Source: WTJH01 sp049889695
Lineage (GTDB): Bacteria; Bacteroidota; Bacteroidia; Flavobacteriales; Flavobacteriaceae
Direction: 5' to 3'
Assembly (NCBI GenBank): GCA_049889695.1
Contig: JBMHCX010000006.1
Location: 62,001 to 126,000 of the forward strand
Length of the DNA stretch: 64,000 nt
Part shown: in pieces, positions 35,268-43,821 of the stretch
How the letters are laid out: each line of letters opens with the position of its first letter
How positions within the stretch are numbered: position 1 is the first letter of the stretch
Program-made: the position numbers and the translations under genes
Notes under the pieces: generated by a model
Told to the model about the DNA's origin: nothing
Databases searched by the model: none
Seen by the model: the letters and a program-made list of their open reading frames with translations, nothing else

Positions 35268-36311
35268 ATGTTCGATATGCGACGTAAAAAAGCTGGTTTA
35301 AAAGATTTAGCTGAACATTTGGGGGTTTCAGTTTCTACCGTTTCCAGATCTCTTAAAGATCATCCGGACATCAGTGAGTCAACAAAAGCGCGGGTAAAAC
35401 AATTAGCACAAGAATTAAACTACACTCCTAACCTTGTTGCTCAAAGTTTTAGAAATCAAAAAAGTAATCTTATCGGTGTAATAGTCCCCAATATTTCACA
35501 TGACTTCACTTCTCGAATGTTAAAGGGAATTTTAGACGAAGGAGAAAGCAACGGATTTCGAGTAATAATTTTAGAATCCAATAATAGCGATTCAAAACAG
35601 AGAGACATCCTTAAAACCATGATTAATCTGAATGTTGATGGGATTTTAATGGCTCTGTGTAGAAGAACTACATCAGTCGACTTTATCATTGAGATTATCA
35701 ATACAATACCGCTGGTGTTATTTGATAAAGTTTCTGACAAGATTCCTTGTAGTCAAGTGGTTATTGATGATGAGTTTGCCGCTTATCATGCAGTAGAACA
35801 TCTAATTAATATCGGCAAAAAAAGGATTGCTATCATTAAGGAAACTGAAAACTCTTACAATTCAGAGAAAAGATTTCAAGGGTATAAAAAAGCACTCATT
35901 GAACATAATCTACCCATAGACGAGAAAATAATTTTGAGTACGGAGGATATTTCTTACGAAAAGGGGCGGCATATGGGGAACTATTTAGTGAGTTTAAAAA
36001 ATAGACCTGATGGTTTATTTTCTATTGCTGACAGTGCTGCAATTGGTGCAATTAAGGCATTTCAGCAAAACGGCCTCAATATTCCAAATGACATAGCTGT
36101 TGTTGGATTTAGCAATTCACAAAAATGTAAATTTATAACCCCTGAACTTTCTTCAATAGACCAGCCGGGAGATCAAATTGGCAGAGTAGCCATGCAAACT
36201 CTCACGAATGAAATATCGATTAATAGAGATATGCCTATTGTCAAAACAATAGAAATTAAAACAAATTTGAAGATCCGAGGATCCTCTCTTTTTCATCAAA
36301 ATTTGAGGTGA
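35268..36311 (+). CDS. LacI-family transcriptional regulator
   Basis: This regulator of about 347 residues has the LacI helix-turn-helix at its N-terminus (GLKDLAEHLGVSVSTVSRSL and YTPNLVAQSFR) and a periplasmic-binding-protein-like sensor domain starting LIGVIVPNISHDF, with DGILMALCRR and NDIAVVGFSN. ATG at 35268 (MFDMRRKK) or 35277 (MRRKK) are both possible; the open frame back to 34977 runs through the divergent receptor gene and is not real. It lies divergent to the TonB receptor and an operator-like double palindrome lies between them, so it most likely controls the glycosylglycerate cassette. Confidence 0.93.
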   Translation: MFDMRRKKAGLKDLAEHLGVSVSTVSRSLKDHPDISESTKARVKQLAQELNYTPNLVAQSFRNQKSNLIGVIVPNISHDFTSRMLKGILDEGESNGFRVIILESNNSDSKQRDILKTMINLNVDGILMALCRRTTSVDFIIEIINTIPLVLFDKVSDKIPCSQVVIDDEFAAYHAVEHLINIGKKRIAIIKETENSYNSEKRFQGYKKALIEHNLPIDEKIILSTEDISYEKGRHMGNYLVSLKNRPDGLFSIADSAAIGAIKAFQQNGLNIPNDIAVVGFSNSQKCKFITPELSSIDQPGDQIGRVAMQTLTNEISINRDMPIVKTIEIKTNLKIRGSSLFHQNLR

Positions 36312-36439
36312 TGTAAACAATAGTATAGTTTAAATACTCAGTTTTCAGACAGAATTATTTAATTCCTAAACTAGTTAGTTGAATCTTTAAAGGATTTCTT
36401 TAAGGAACTCATACTCCTTTATTTCATACATTTAGGGGA

Positions 36440-37801
36440 ATGAAAAAGAAAATTGCATTGGCGGGAGCTACAGGCTTCATCGGCAGATGGATCATTGAAA
36501 AGTTCCACAACGACTACCAAATTATTGCGTTGAGTCGTAAAAAAGTAGCCGTTAATCCCAATTTAAATGTCACTTGGCGCGAGGTAGATTTATATTCTAT
36601 GTCCAGTACAGAAAGGGCTTTGGAAGGGGTGGATATAGCCATTTATCTCGTGCATTCCATGCAACCCTCCACGCGACTGAATCAGGGGAAATTTGAAGAT
36701 ACCGATTTGTTACTCGCTGATAATTTTTCGCGTGCTGCCCAGAAAAATAAGTTAGCACAAATTATCTATCTGGGAGGAATACTGCCCAAAGACAAGCATG
36801 AAATATCGAATCATCTTCTGTCTCGATATGAAGTCGAAAAAACATTAGGGGCCCGGTCCACACCACTGACAGCTATCCGAGCGGGGATCATAATCGGGCC
36901 TGGAGGGTCCTCTTTTCAGATTGTTACCAATTTGGTGAAGAATTTAGCGGTTATGGGATGTCCCAAATGGACTAAATCTAAAAATCAGCCCATAGATGTT
37001 TTTGATATTCTTACGCTTCTTCAACAGTGTATCGACAATCCGGAGACTTACCATAAAAATATTGAAATTGGCGGAAAGGAAGTGATGACATACATGGACT
37101 TACTCCGTAAGACCTCCCAGTTGATGGGGAAAAAACGATGGATTTTTCCCATGCCTTTCTTCACAGTTGGACTTTCCAAGTGGTGGGTAAGCGTCTTTGC
37201 TGATTCAAATATCAATTTTGTGTCTCCCCTTGTGGAAAGTTTAAAACACAAAATGATTCCTAGTGCTGAACATGCCAATCTGTATACTATCGATTTTACT
37301 CCCATCGATGTAAGTATCAAGAGAGCACTTGAGCAAGACCCCCCAATTTTGCCCGATTTTGAACGCCCATCTGTCGAAAAAAATACCGTTAGAAGTGTTC
37401 AGAGAATATTAAATCCAAGAAAACTCAATGCCCGATGGGTCGCCAATTATTATCCGGTTTGGTTAAGTAAAAGATTCGCGGGTCTGATTAACCCAAAATT
37501 CGATGGGAGTTATTTGCGGTTTTATCTTTTGGGCATCATGCTATTGGAATTACAATTGATTGAGGATAGGAGTAGCCCAAACCGACAATTGTTTTATATC
37601 ACTGGAGGAAAGCTGACGAAAAGAACTGATTTAGGATGGTTAGAGTTTCGCTCGATTTTAGACAACAAATATGTGATTACGGCTATTCATGAATATGTGC
37701 CAAAACTGCCTTGGGCGATCTACAAACTAACCCAAGCAAAGTTGCATTTATATGTCATGCGCAATTTTGAAAGAGCACTTGAAAGGCCAAAAAGTAAGTG
37801 A
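36440..37801 (+). CDS. NAD(P)-binding atypical SDR-like protein
   Basis: This 453-residue protein starts with a Rossmann motif ALAGATGFIGRWI (about 6-18) and continues as an NmrA/YbjT-like atypical short-chain dehydrogenase, with DIAIYLVHSMQ, AQIIYLGGI and TAIRAGIIIGPGG. The usual YxxxK catalytic pair is not clear (SRYEVEKTL has Y and K in a similar relation), so it may be a redox sensor or bind a nucleotide without classical catalysis. About 150 extra residues follow the SDR part and end in an Arg/Lys-rich helix. It stands alone between lacI and the SGNH gene. The substrate is unknown. Confidence 0.75.
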   Translation: MKKKIALAGATGFIGRWIIEKFHNDYQIIALSRKKVAVNPNLNVTWREVDLYSMSSTERALEGVDIAIYLVHSMQPSTRLNQGKFEDTDLLLADNFSRAAQKNKLAQIIYLGGILPKDKHEISNHLLSRYEVEKTLGARSTPLTAIRAGIIIGPGGSSFQIVTNLVKNLAVMGCPKWTKSKNQPIDVFDILTLLQQCIDNPETYHKNIEIGGKEVMTYMDLLRKTSQLMGKKRWIFPMPFFTVGLSKWWVSVFADSNINFVSPLVESLKHKMIPSAEHANLYTIDFTPIDVSIKRALEQDPPILPDFERPSVEKNTVRSVQRILNPRKLNARWVANYYPVWLSKRFAGLINPKFDGSYLRFYLLGIMLLELQLIEDRSSPNRQLFYITGGKLTKRTDLGWLEFRSILDNKYVITAIHEYVPKLPWAIYKLTQAKLHLYVMRNFERALERPKSK

Positions 37802-37989
37802 GAAAACACTAATTTAATAGTATTTTAGGGCCTCCTAAACGATCTTTCTTCATCTAGTACAATAGCCTTGCTAAATCAGGATAATAGGGTTTTAAGGGCA
37901 CTCCTCCCCAATAGAACGGACGATTCCTCCGTCTTTTATTTTCGTAATCTTGAATGAATCTTTAATTTGGAAAAAAATGTTTTACACCT

Positions 37990-38673
37990 ATGAAAGGGAT
38001 AATTTCCAGAACTTCCATTGGACTACTGGCTGCTTTGCTGTTAGCATGTTCCAATGTTAAGAAGATAGAACCTCAACGATATTTGGCCTTGGGCGATAGT
38101 TACACCATAGGGGAGAGTGTAGCCGAACAGGAACGCTGGCCTGTTCAGCTGGCGGATACCCTAACTGCATTGGGTATTCCATTTACTGCCCCTAGGATTA
38201 TTGCACGGACAGGGTGGACGACGGATGAGCTTCAGACAGCTTTAGCCACAAGCGAAATAAACGATCCCTATGACTGGGTTTCTTTATTAATCGGGGTGAA
38301 TAATCAGTACCGCGGTCGACCAGTTTCAACCTACTTACCCGAGTTTAGAGCCCTTTTGGAGCAAGCGATTCAGTGGGCCGGGAATCGCCCTGAACGCGTT
38401 TTTGTGGTTTCTATTCCCGACTGGGGAGCCATGCCATTTGCAGAGGGGAGAGATCGTCAGCAAATAGCACAGCAAATAGATGACTACAATCTAGCAGCGC
38501 AGCAACTAACAGAGCGCCTAAATGTACACTGGGTAGATATTACCCCACTTTCTAGACAAGTAGATCAGCATCCGGAATGGGTTGCTGCTGACGGGCTGCA
38601 TCCCAGTGGAGCTCAATACACGGCTTGGGTGACCTCAATTTTTCCTTGGATTCAAACTAGTTTTAATGATTAA
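37990..38673 (+). CDS. SGNH/GDSL-family lipoprotein hydrolase
   Basis: This 227-residue protein has a lipoprotein signal (LLAALLLAC, Cys20). The catalytic blocks of SGNH hydrolases are present: GDSYTIGE with the nucleophile Ser, LIGVNNQYRG with Gly and Asn, and the C-terminal DGLHPSGAQY with Asp and His. It would act on an ester at the cell surface or in the periplasm; the substrate is not evident. It overlaps the kynureninase gene by 8 nt, so they are co-transcribed although no metabolic link is obvious. Confidence 0.88.
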   Translation: MKGIISRTSIGLLAALLLACSNVKKIEPQRYLALGDSYTIGESVAEQERWPVQLADTLTALGIPFTAPRIIARTGWTTDELQTALATSEINDPYDWVSLLIGVNNQYRGRPVSTYLPEFRALLEQAIQWAGNRPERVFVVSIPDWGAMPFAEGRDRQQIAQQIDDYNLAAQQLTERLNVHWVDITPLSRQVDQHPEWVAADGLHPSGAQYTAWVTSIFPWIQTSFND

Positions 38674-39928
38674 CCACCCTTCATTAGAGGACTGGGATGC
38701 CCAAGATCCCCTCGCGCCATTCAAAGATAAGTTTGTGCAGCAAGCAGGCGAGATTTATTTGGACGGGAATTCCTTAGGGAAAATGCCACTTGCAGCGCAA
38801 GCCACCCTCGAAAATGTCCTCCAAGAACAATGGGGGCAAAGACTTATTCGTAGCTGGAACGAGCAATGGTTGAACTTGCCCCTGCGAATCGCAGATAAAT
38901 ACGCTCGTTTTTTGGGGGTTTCAGCAGCTGAAATTATTATAGGTGAGTCAACTTCTGTAAGACTCTATCAAATAATCCATGCACTGCTCTCGTCTAAACA
39001 GTATGATCTGCTGTTAACCGATACGCTGAATTTCCCTACAGATGCATACGTTCTAGAGGGGTTGGCACAAACATTTAATCTTCCTAAACCAATCACCATC
39101 GATTATGGACAAGATCTAACGGCCGATGTAGATCGATTAAAGGAATACATAAAGACACAGCCGGGAATCATTTGTTTGAGTTTAGTCACCTATAAAGCGG
39201 CTTACTATTATCCGATGAAAGAGCTTAATCAGTGGGCCGCAAAACACCAGAGTATTATTGTCTGGGATTTAAGCCATGCAGTAGGAGCTGTGCCCATCGA
39301 TTTGGCAAATACCCAGACTTTAGTGGCTATTGGTTGTAGCTACAAGTTTATGAACGGAGGACCGGGTGCACCAGCATTTATGTATATCTCTACTGCTCTA
39401 CAAGAGGAGTTGAACAATCCTATTCAGGGATGGTTCGGCCATGCAAACCCCTTCGATTTTAGTCCGACCTATCAGCCAGCACCGGGTATAGATCGGTTTG
39501 CAGCGGGGACGCCACAAATACTATCACTTGCAGCTATGGAAGCAGGGATAGACATTTCCTTAGCAGCCCAGATTGCTAGAATACGGCAAAAAAGTGTTCA
39601 ACAGACCGAATATGTTGTAGCTGCTGTAAAACAAGAATTGATCCCCTTAGGTTTTACATTAATCAGTCCGGAGCAATCTTCTGAAAGAGGTTCACACGTT
39701 GCTATTAGTCACCCACAAGCTTGGCAAATTTGTCAGGCTCTCCTGCAAGGAACGGAAGAATTCCCATCGGTTATCCCCGATTTCAGACCGCCCAACATTA
39801 TCCGATTGGGAATAGCACCACTCTATATTTCTTTTCAAGAACTAGGGATAGCTTTGAAATTTTTAAAAACAATCGTCGAGCAACAATGGCATTTAAAGTT
39901 TAACGATCAAAAGCCAAAAGTCACTTGA
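38666..39928 (+). CDS. kynU: kynureninase
   Basis: This 420-residue PLP enzyme hydrolyses kynurenine (and 3-hydroxykynurenine) to anthranilate-type products and alanine in tryptophan breakdown. Diagnostic motifs are YLDGNSLGKMP near the N-terminus, WDLSHAVGAVPIDL with the PLP-binding Asp, and GCSYKFMNGGPGAPAF with the Schiff-base Lys near 225. Length is normal for bacterial KynU. No kynurenine monooxygenase or dioxygenase gene is in the window, so the rest of the pathway must be elsewhere. It is translationally coupled to the SGNH gene and is followed by 250 nt without a gene. Confidence 0.93.
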   Translation: MINHPSLEDWDAQDPLAPFKDKFVQQAGEIYLDGNSLGKMPLAAQATLENVLQEQWGQRLIRSWNEQWLNLPLRIADKYARFLGVSAAEIIIGESTSVRLYQIIHALLSSKQYDLLLTDTLNFPTDAYVLEGLAQTFNLPKPITIDYGQDLTADVDRLKEYIKTQPGIICLSLVTYKAAYYYPMKELNQWAAKHQSIIVWDLSHAVGAVPIDLANTQTLVAIGCSYKFMNGGPGAPAFMYISTALQEELNNPIQGWFGHANPFDFSPTYQPAPGIDRFAAGTPQILSLAAMEAGIDISLAAQIARIRQKSVQQTEYVVAAVKQELIPLGFTLISPEQSSERGSHVAISHPQAWQICQALLQGTEEFPSVIPDFRPPNIIRLGIAPLYISFQELGIALKFLKTIVEQQWHLKFNDQKPKVT

Positions 39929-40179
39929 ATAGTTTTTTTCTAATTCTATTTACCTAGAAAGGGAATAGGGTTTGTGTTCAATATTTCGTCAAAGAAATAG
40001 AGGCGAGTGAACTGAAGAAGCAATGCTTTTTTTCACAACTATTGAAATAACCGTCAGTGTTACCGAGATAATAATTAGCTTCTTCTTGCCCCCTTAAATT
40101 GCTTTTTCGGTCAGGGGAACACCTAAATGATAATCTACAACAATCGTGTTTTATAAACTAGATTCTAATGATTCAGGAC

Positions 40180-41418
40180 TTAGCTTTGAATGAATCCTAC
40201 ACCAGCCGTATTATTCGTTTGTGGATCGATTAAAATAAAGCCTCCCAATTTTGGATTGGAGTTGTAGGATTCAAAAAATAGCGGTTGTGCCGTTCGGATT
40301 TCTACTTCTCCAATATCATTGAGCTCAAGAGCAGATGCACTGGTTTCATTCCAGCTTTCCAAATCAACACGACTGCTAATATTTCCAATTTTTGCTTGTA
40401 CTTTTTGGACTCCCAATTGGATCCAATAGCGGGTATTGGATCGGAGGGCATCTTTTTGCATCCAGCAAATTTTTGCTTTCAGATTTTTTGATGGCTCTGT
40501 TGAAGGTTTTTCCAAAACAATAATGCCCCCTCGGGAACTATCCACTTCGTCTTTGAGAAGTAGAGTTGCATTTTGGGGAGCCTGAACCGTGTCGATTGGA
40601 GTTTCGTAGCGTTCAATTTTTTCAATACTTGTTTTAGTGCCGCTTGGCAAAACCCAAACAGGGTCTCCAACCGACAAACTTCCGGAACATACTTTTCCCG
40701 CAAAACCTCTATAGTCGTGCTGATGATATGTTTTGGGTCGAATTACGTATTGTACTTCAAAGGCATTTTTGGAGCTGTGTTTTTTCTTGGGATTGATATC
40801 CTCCAATAATTGTACTAAGAAAGGCCCTTTATACCATGGCATTTGATTACTGGGCTTGGCGATATTTTCGCCTTTCAAAGCCGATAGCGGGACGAAAGAA
40901 AGCTCCAATCCAGAGGGGTCTTTAATAAGGGCTAACAAGTCTTCTCGAATTTCCGTAAAAATATGCTCGTTATAATCAATAAGATCCATCTTATTCACGG
41001 CAAAAATAAGGTGGGAAATTCCCAGGAGTTGGGTGATGTAGAGATGTCTTTTCGTTTGTTCTAAAACCCCTTTTCGGGCATCGATTAATAATATGGCTAA
41101 GGAAGCATTGGAAGCACCTGTGACCATATTTCGGGTATATTCTACGTGTCCTGGTGCATCGGCTATCACCAGTCTACGGTTTTTCAACTGGCAATAGATA
41201 TGTGAGATATCTATAGTAATCCCTTGTTCTCTTTCAGTAAGCAAACCATCGGTAGCAAGTGAAAAATCTAAGTAGTCATATCCCAGAGCCCTACTTTTTG
41301 CTTCGATATGTTCGAGTTGATCAGCTTTTAAGGATTGAGTTTCATAGAGCAATCGACCTATAAGTGTGCTCTTGCCGTCATCGACACTTCCAGCAGTGAC
41401 AATCTTTAGTACGTCCAT
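40180..41418 (-). CDS. cysN: sulfate adenylyltransferase subunit 1 (GTPase)
   Basis: This 412-residue EF-Tu-like GTPase drives ATP sulfurylase: with CysD it makes adenylyl sulfate (APS) from sulfate and ATP. G motifs are AGSVDDGKSTLIGRLL (G1), DAPGHVEYTRNM (G3) and NKMDLIDY (G4). It has no fused CysC kinase domain. It is the last gene of the minus-strand order DUF2061-cysH-cysD-cysN and follows cysD by 9 nt. CysH downstream use of APS without CysC fits the iron-sulfur type of reductase encoded here. Confidence 0.95.
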   Translation of the reverse strand: MDVLKIVTAGSVDDGKSTLIGRLLYETQSLKADQLEHIEAKSRALGYDYLDFSLATDGLLTEREQGITIDISHIYCQLKNRRLVIADAPGHVEYTRNMVTGASNASLAILLIDARKGVLEQTKRHLYITQLLGISHLIFAVNKMDLIDYNEHIFTEIREDLLALIKDPSGLELSFVPLSALKGENIAKPSNQMPWYKGPFLVQLLEDINPKKKHSSKNAFEVQYVIRPKTYHQHDYRGFAGKVCSGSLSVGDPVWVLPSGTKTSIEKIERYETPIDTVQAPQNATLLLKDEVDSSRGGIIVLEKPSTEPSKNLKAKICWMQKDALRSNTRYWIQLGVQKVQAKIGNISSRVDLESWNETSASALELNDIGEVEIRTAQPLFFESYNSNPKLGGFILIDPQTNNTAGVGFIQS

Positions 41419-41427
41419 TATATAAGT

Positions 41428-42318
41428 TTAAAAGTAACCCACTTTTTTTCGTTCTTCCATCGCTCCCTCCGAGCGTTTATCGTCCATACGAGCTCCACGT
41501 TCTGAAAATTTAGATTGTTCAATCTCATGTATTATTTCAGAGATGCATTGAGCTTTTGAAACAACTGCTGCCGTACAACTCATATCTCCGACAGTTCGGA
41601 AACGAACCTTCTGGGTTTCTACTGGCGTACTCTCATCGAGTTCAGTAAAGTCGGTTGTTGGCATCCATTGCCCATCCCTCAGATATACCTGACGTTTATG
41701 AGAAAAATATATAGATGGAATTTCTAATCCTTCCGTTTGAATATATTTCCATACATCTAACTCTGTCCAATTGCTTATGGGGAAGGCTCGAATGTTTTCT
41801 CCTGGGAAGATATTCCCATTGAGCATATCAAATAATTCGGGGCGTTGGCTCTTTTCGTTCCATTGACCAAAATCATCGCGCACTGAAAAAACACGTTCTT
41901 TAGCGCGAGCTTTTTCTTCGTCGCGTCGGGCACCGCCTATGCAGCAATCGAGTTGGAGTCGTTCTATAGTTTCTAATAGAGTCGTTGTTTGAAGACTATT
42001 GCGACTGGCATATTTCCCGATTTCTTCGCGTACGCTTCCTTTATCGATACTCTCCTGAACATAGCCTACTTCTAACTGAACATTATATTTTTCAATTAAA
42101 TGGTCGCGCATGCTTAAAGTCTCAGGAAAATTATGTCCGGTATCTATATGAACCAAAGGAAATGGAATAGCGGCAGGGGCGAATGCTTTTTTGCACAGAT
42201 GCAAAAGCACTATGGAATCCTTTCCACCCGAGAAAAGAAGGGCGGGTTTTTCGAATTGACTAGCAACTTCACGAAGTATATAAATAGCTTCGTCTTCTAA
42301 ATGGGTTTGTAAATTCAT
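41428..42318 (-). CDS. cysD: sulfate adenylyltransferase subunit 2
   Basis: This 296-residue catalytic subunit belongs to the PP-loop ATP pyrophosphatases and forms APS with CysN. The PP-loop SGGKDSIVLL lies near residue 30-40, and LVHIDTGHNFPET and CIGGARRDEEKARAKER are typical. I place the start at 42318 (MNLQTHLEDEAI): it overlaps the cysH stop as ATGA and gives the standard N-terminus; the longer frame would run through cysH. The C-terminus is Lys/Arg/Glu-rich as in other CysD proteins. Confidence 0.95.
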   Translation of the reverse strand: MNLQTHLEDEAIYILREVASQFEKPALLFSGGKDSIVLLHLCKKAFAPAAIPFPLVHIDTGHNFPETLSMRDHLIEKYNVQLEVGYVQESIDKGSVREEIGKYASRNSLQTTTLLETIERLQLDCCIGGARRDEEKARAKERVFSVRDDFGQWNEKSQRPELFDMLNGNIFPGENIRAFPISNWTELDVWKYIQTEGLEIPSIYFSHKRQVYLRDGQWMPTTDFTELDESTPVETQKVRFRTVGDMSCTAAVVSKAQCISEIIHEIEQSKFSERGARMDDKRSEGAMEERKKVGYF

Positions 42319-43025
42319 GAAGTAGAATTTTGAAGGTGAAGTCCACATTCTTTTTGAGATCGCTCCCACCACCAGCGTCCAGCGCGAATATCCTCACCTG
42401 GTTCTATGGCGCGTGTACAAGGAGCACAACCAATGCTTTTAAATCCTTTTTGATGAAGGCTGTTTTGCGGGACTTTATGCTGTTCTAGATAGTGTTCGAC
42501 TTCTTCCAATGTCCAATGGACTAGGGGATTGTATTTGATGAGTCCAAACGTGTCGTCATAACTGAAGAGTTGTAATCCATGTCGGTGAGCGCTTTGTTCG
42601 GCTCTAAGACCAGTGATCCATAGATCTACATCTTGGAGAGCCCTTTGTAGGGGTTCAACCTTTCGTAAATGGCAACACTCCTTTCGGTCCCCAACACTGT
42701 CGTAAAAACTAAAGGCGCCTTTTTCGGAGACTAAATTTTCGACCGATTCTGTTTGAGGACTGTAAACCCGAATTTTTTGATGGTATTTTTGGACGGTTTT
42801 ATGATAAACTTCCCACGTTTCTTCAAATAACCTCCCTGTATCGAGGGTAAAGACCTCTATCGACAAATTTTGACAAAAAATCATGTCTGTAATCACTTGA
42901 TCTTCTTGCCCAAATGAACTCGAAAAGGCTACTTTTCCGACATTTAATTTCAATATTTCGCGGAGACCCTGCGTTGGAGAAAGTGACTTGAAACCTTGGT
43001 TTAAGTTTTCAATTGATGTTTGCAT
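42315..43025 (-). CDS. cysH: adenylyl-sulfate (APS) reductase, iron-sulfur type
   Basis: This 236-residue enzyme reduces activated sulfate to sulfite with thioredoxin-type reductant. It carries the paired Cys of [4Fe-4S] APS reductases, C117-C118 and C200-C203, and the catalytic ECGLH motif at Cys227. PAPS-specific CysH proteins lack the four cluster cysteines, so APS is the likely substrate; that fits the absence of cysC here. Start at 43025 (MQTSIENL) lies 2 nt after the DUF2061 stop. It overlaps cysD by 4 nt. Confidence 0.93.
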   Translation of the reverse strand: MQTSIENLNQGFKSLSPTQGLREILKLNVGKVAFSSSFGQEDQVITDMIFCQNLSIEVFTLDTGRLFEETWEVYHKTVQKYHQKIRVYSPQTESVENLVSEKGAFSFYDSVGDRKECCHLRKVEPLQRALQDVDLWITGLRAEQSAHRHGLQLFSYDDTFGLIKYNPLVHWTLEEVEHYLEQHKVPQNSLHQKGFKSIGCAPCTRAIEPGEDIRAGRWWWERSQKECGLHLQNSTS

Positions 43026-43027
43026 AA

Positions 43028-43306
43028 CTATATTTCTGAATTTACATCCCGCCCCCAACGAATACGGTTCCAAAGACGCTCATGAAAAAAATAAAGAATG
43101 ATCTTAGTTAACCATTCAATAAGCCCAATAGAGAGCGCTTGAGAAATTTCCCCTGTAATCAATAAGGCAATCATGATGGTATCTAAGGTTCCTAACAGGC
43201 GCCAACTAATGGCTTTAACTACACTTCTGGACCAACGATCTTGAGGTGTTTTTTGAGTTGGGTGAGTCTTTTTCTGTGTCCCGTTAATTAGAATATCTAT
43301 CAACAT
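43028..43306 (-). CDS. DUF2061 small membrane protein
   Basis: This 92-residue protein has the DUF2061 core SVVKAISWRLLGTLDTIMIALLI-like region (residues about 29-50, first membrane segment) and a second segment near SIGLIEWLTKIILYFFHERLW. It is the first gene of the sulfate-assimilation operon and ends 2 nt before cysH. DUF2061 proteins are found in several contexts and their function is unknown; the place here suggests a link to sulfate uptake or sulfite handling, which is inference. Confidence 0.85.
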   Translation of the reverse strand: MLIDILINGTQKKTHPTQKTPQDRWSRSVVKAISWRLLGTLDTIMIALLITGEISQALSIGLIEWLTKIILYFFHERLWNRIRWGRDVNSEI

Positions 43307-43326
43307 CTGGTTAGAGATTCGGAGTA

Positions 43327-43369
43327 CAAATATATATTTAACATAGTATTCCTACCAAATATATAGGAA
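43327..43369 (-). promoter_or_regulatory. promoter and Rrf2 operator of the sulfate operon
   Basis: On the minus strand TATATTTG (43334-43327) matches the -7 consensus and TTTG (43359-43356) is a -33 element 21 nt upstream. The inverted repeat TTCCTA (43349-43354), 9-nt spacer, TAGGAA (43364-43369) overlaps the -33 region. The layout resembles operators of CymR/IscR-type Rrf2 proteins, and the Rrf2 gene is transcribed away from here. Confidence 0.6.
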
Positions 43370-43401
43370 ATATATTACTTCATTTTCCATATTTTTGAAT
43401 T

Positions 43402-43821
43402 GTGATATCAAAAAAATGTAAATACGCAATTAAGGCGCTTCTTTATTTAGCCGAACAGCAGTCAGAGGATCGTTCTGTTTTTTCCTCTGAGATAGCTGAA
43501 AAGGAGGGAATTCCCAAAAAATTTTTAGAAGCAATTTTGCGAGACTTACGGAATTTTCAATGGATACAAAGCCGTCGAGGTGCTCAGGGCGGATATCGAT
43601 TACTCAAGTCCCCAGAAGAGATTCCTTTAGTGGAGCTCATGCGTCAGTTAGATGGCCCAATTGCCTTGTTGCCTTGTGTGTCTTTAAACTACTACCACAA
43701 GTGTGAAGAATGCGATGAAGAGCATTGCACCATTAAACCTGTATTTGAAAGTATACGCGACCAGACATTGACGGTACTCGAAAATACTACGATTGCAAGT
43801 ATGCGACGAGAATTGCTATAG
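43402..43821 (+). CDS. Rrf2-family transcriptional regulator
   Basis: This 139-residue winged-helix protein starts from GTG (SKKCKYAIKALLYLAEQ is the expected N-terminus). It has FSSEIAEKEGIPKKFLEAILRDLR as recognition part (about 28-50), RGAQGGYRL in the wing and CVSLNYYHKCEECDEEHC near residue 91-108, where four or more Cys could hold an iron-sulfur cluster or sense thiols. The gene is divergent from the cys operon, with an inverted repeat between, so it likely represses sulfate assimilation in a CymR-like way. Its 3' end overlaps the convergent MoxR-like gene by 6 nt. Confidence 0.9.
   Translation: MISKKCKYAIKALLYLAEQQSEDRSVFSSEIAEKEGIPKKFLEAILRDLRNFQWIQSRRGAQGGYRLLKSPEEIPLVELMRQLDGPIALLPCVSLNYYHKCEECDEEHCTIKPVFESIRDQTLTVLENTTIASMRRELL

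Noticed and set aside
35150..35269. 40-codon extension of the TonB receptor frame
   Set aside because: The signal peptide starts at the ATG at 35149; the upstream part crosses the operator region.
39929..40179. Small gene or RNA between kynU and cysN
   Set aside because: Only AT-rich sequence with no open frame, stable hairpin with T run, or tRNA-like fold that I can see.
42319..42372. N-terminal extension of CysD
   Set aside because: It lies inside cysH; the ATGA overlap at 42315-42318 fixes the start.
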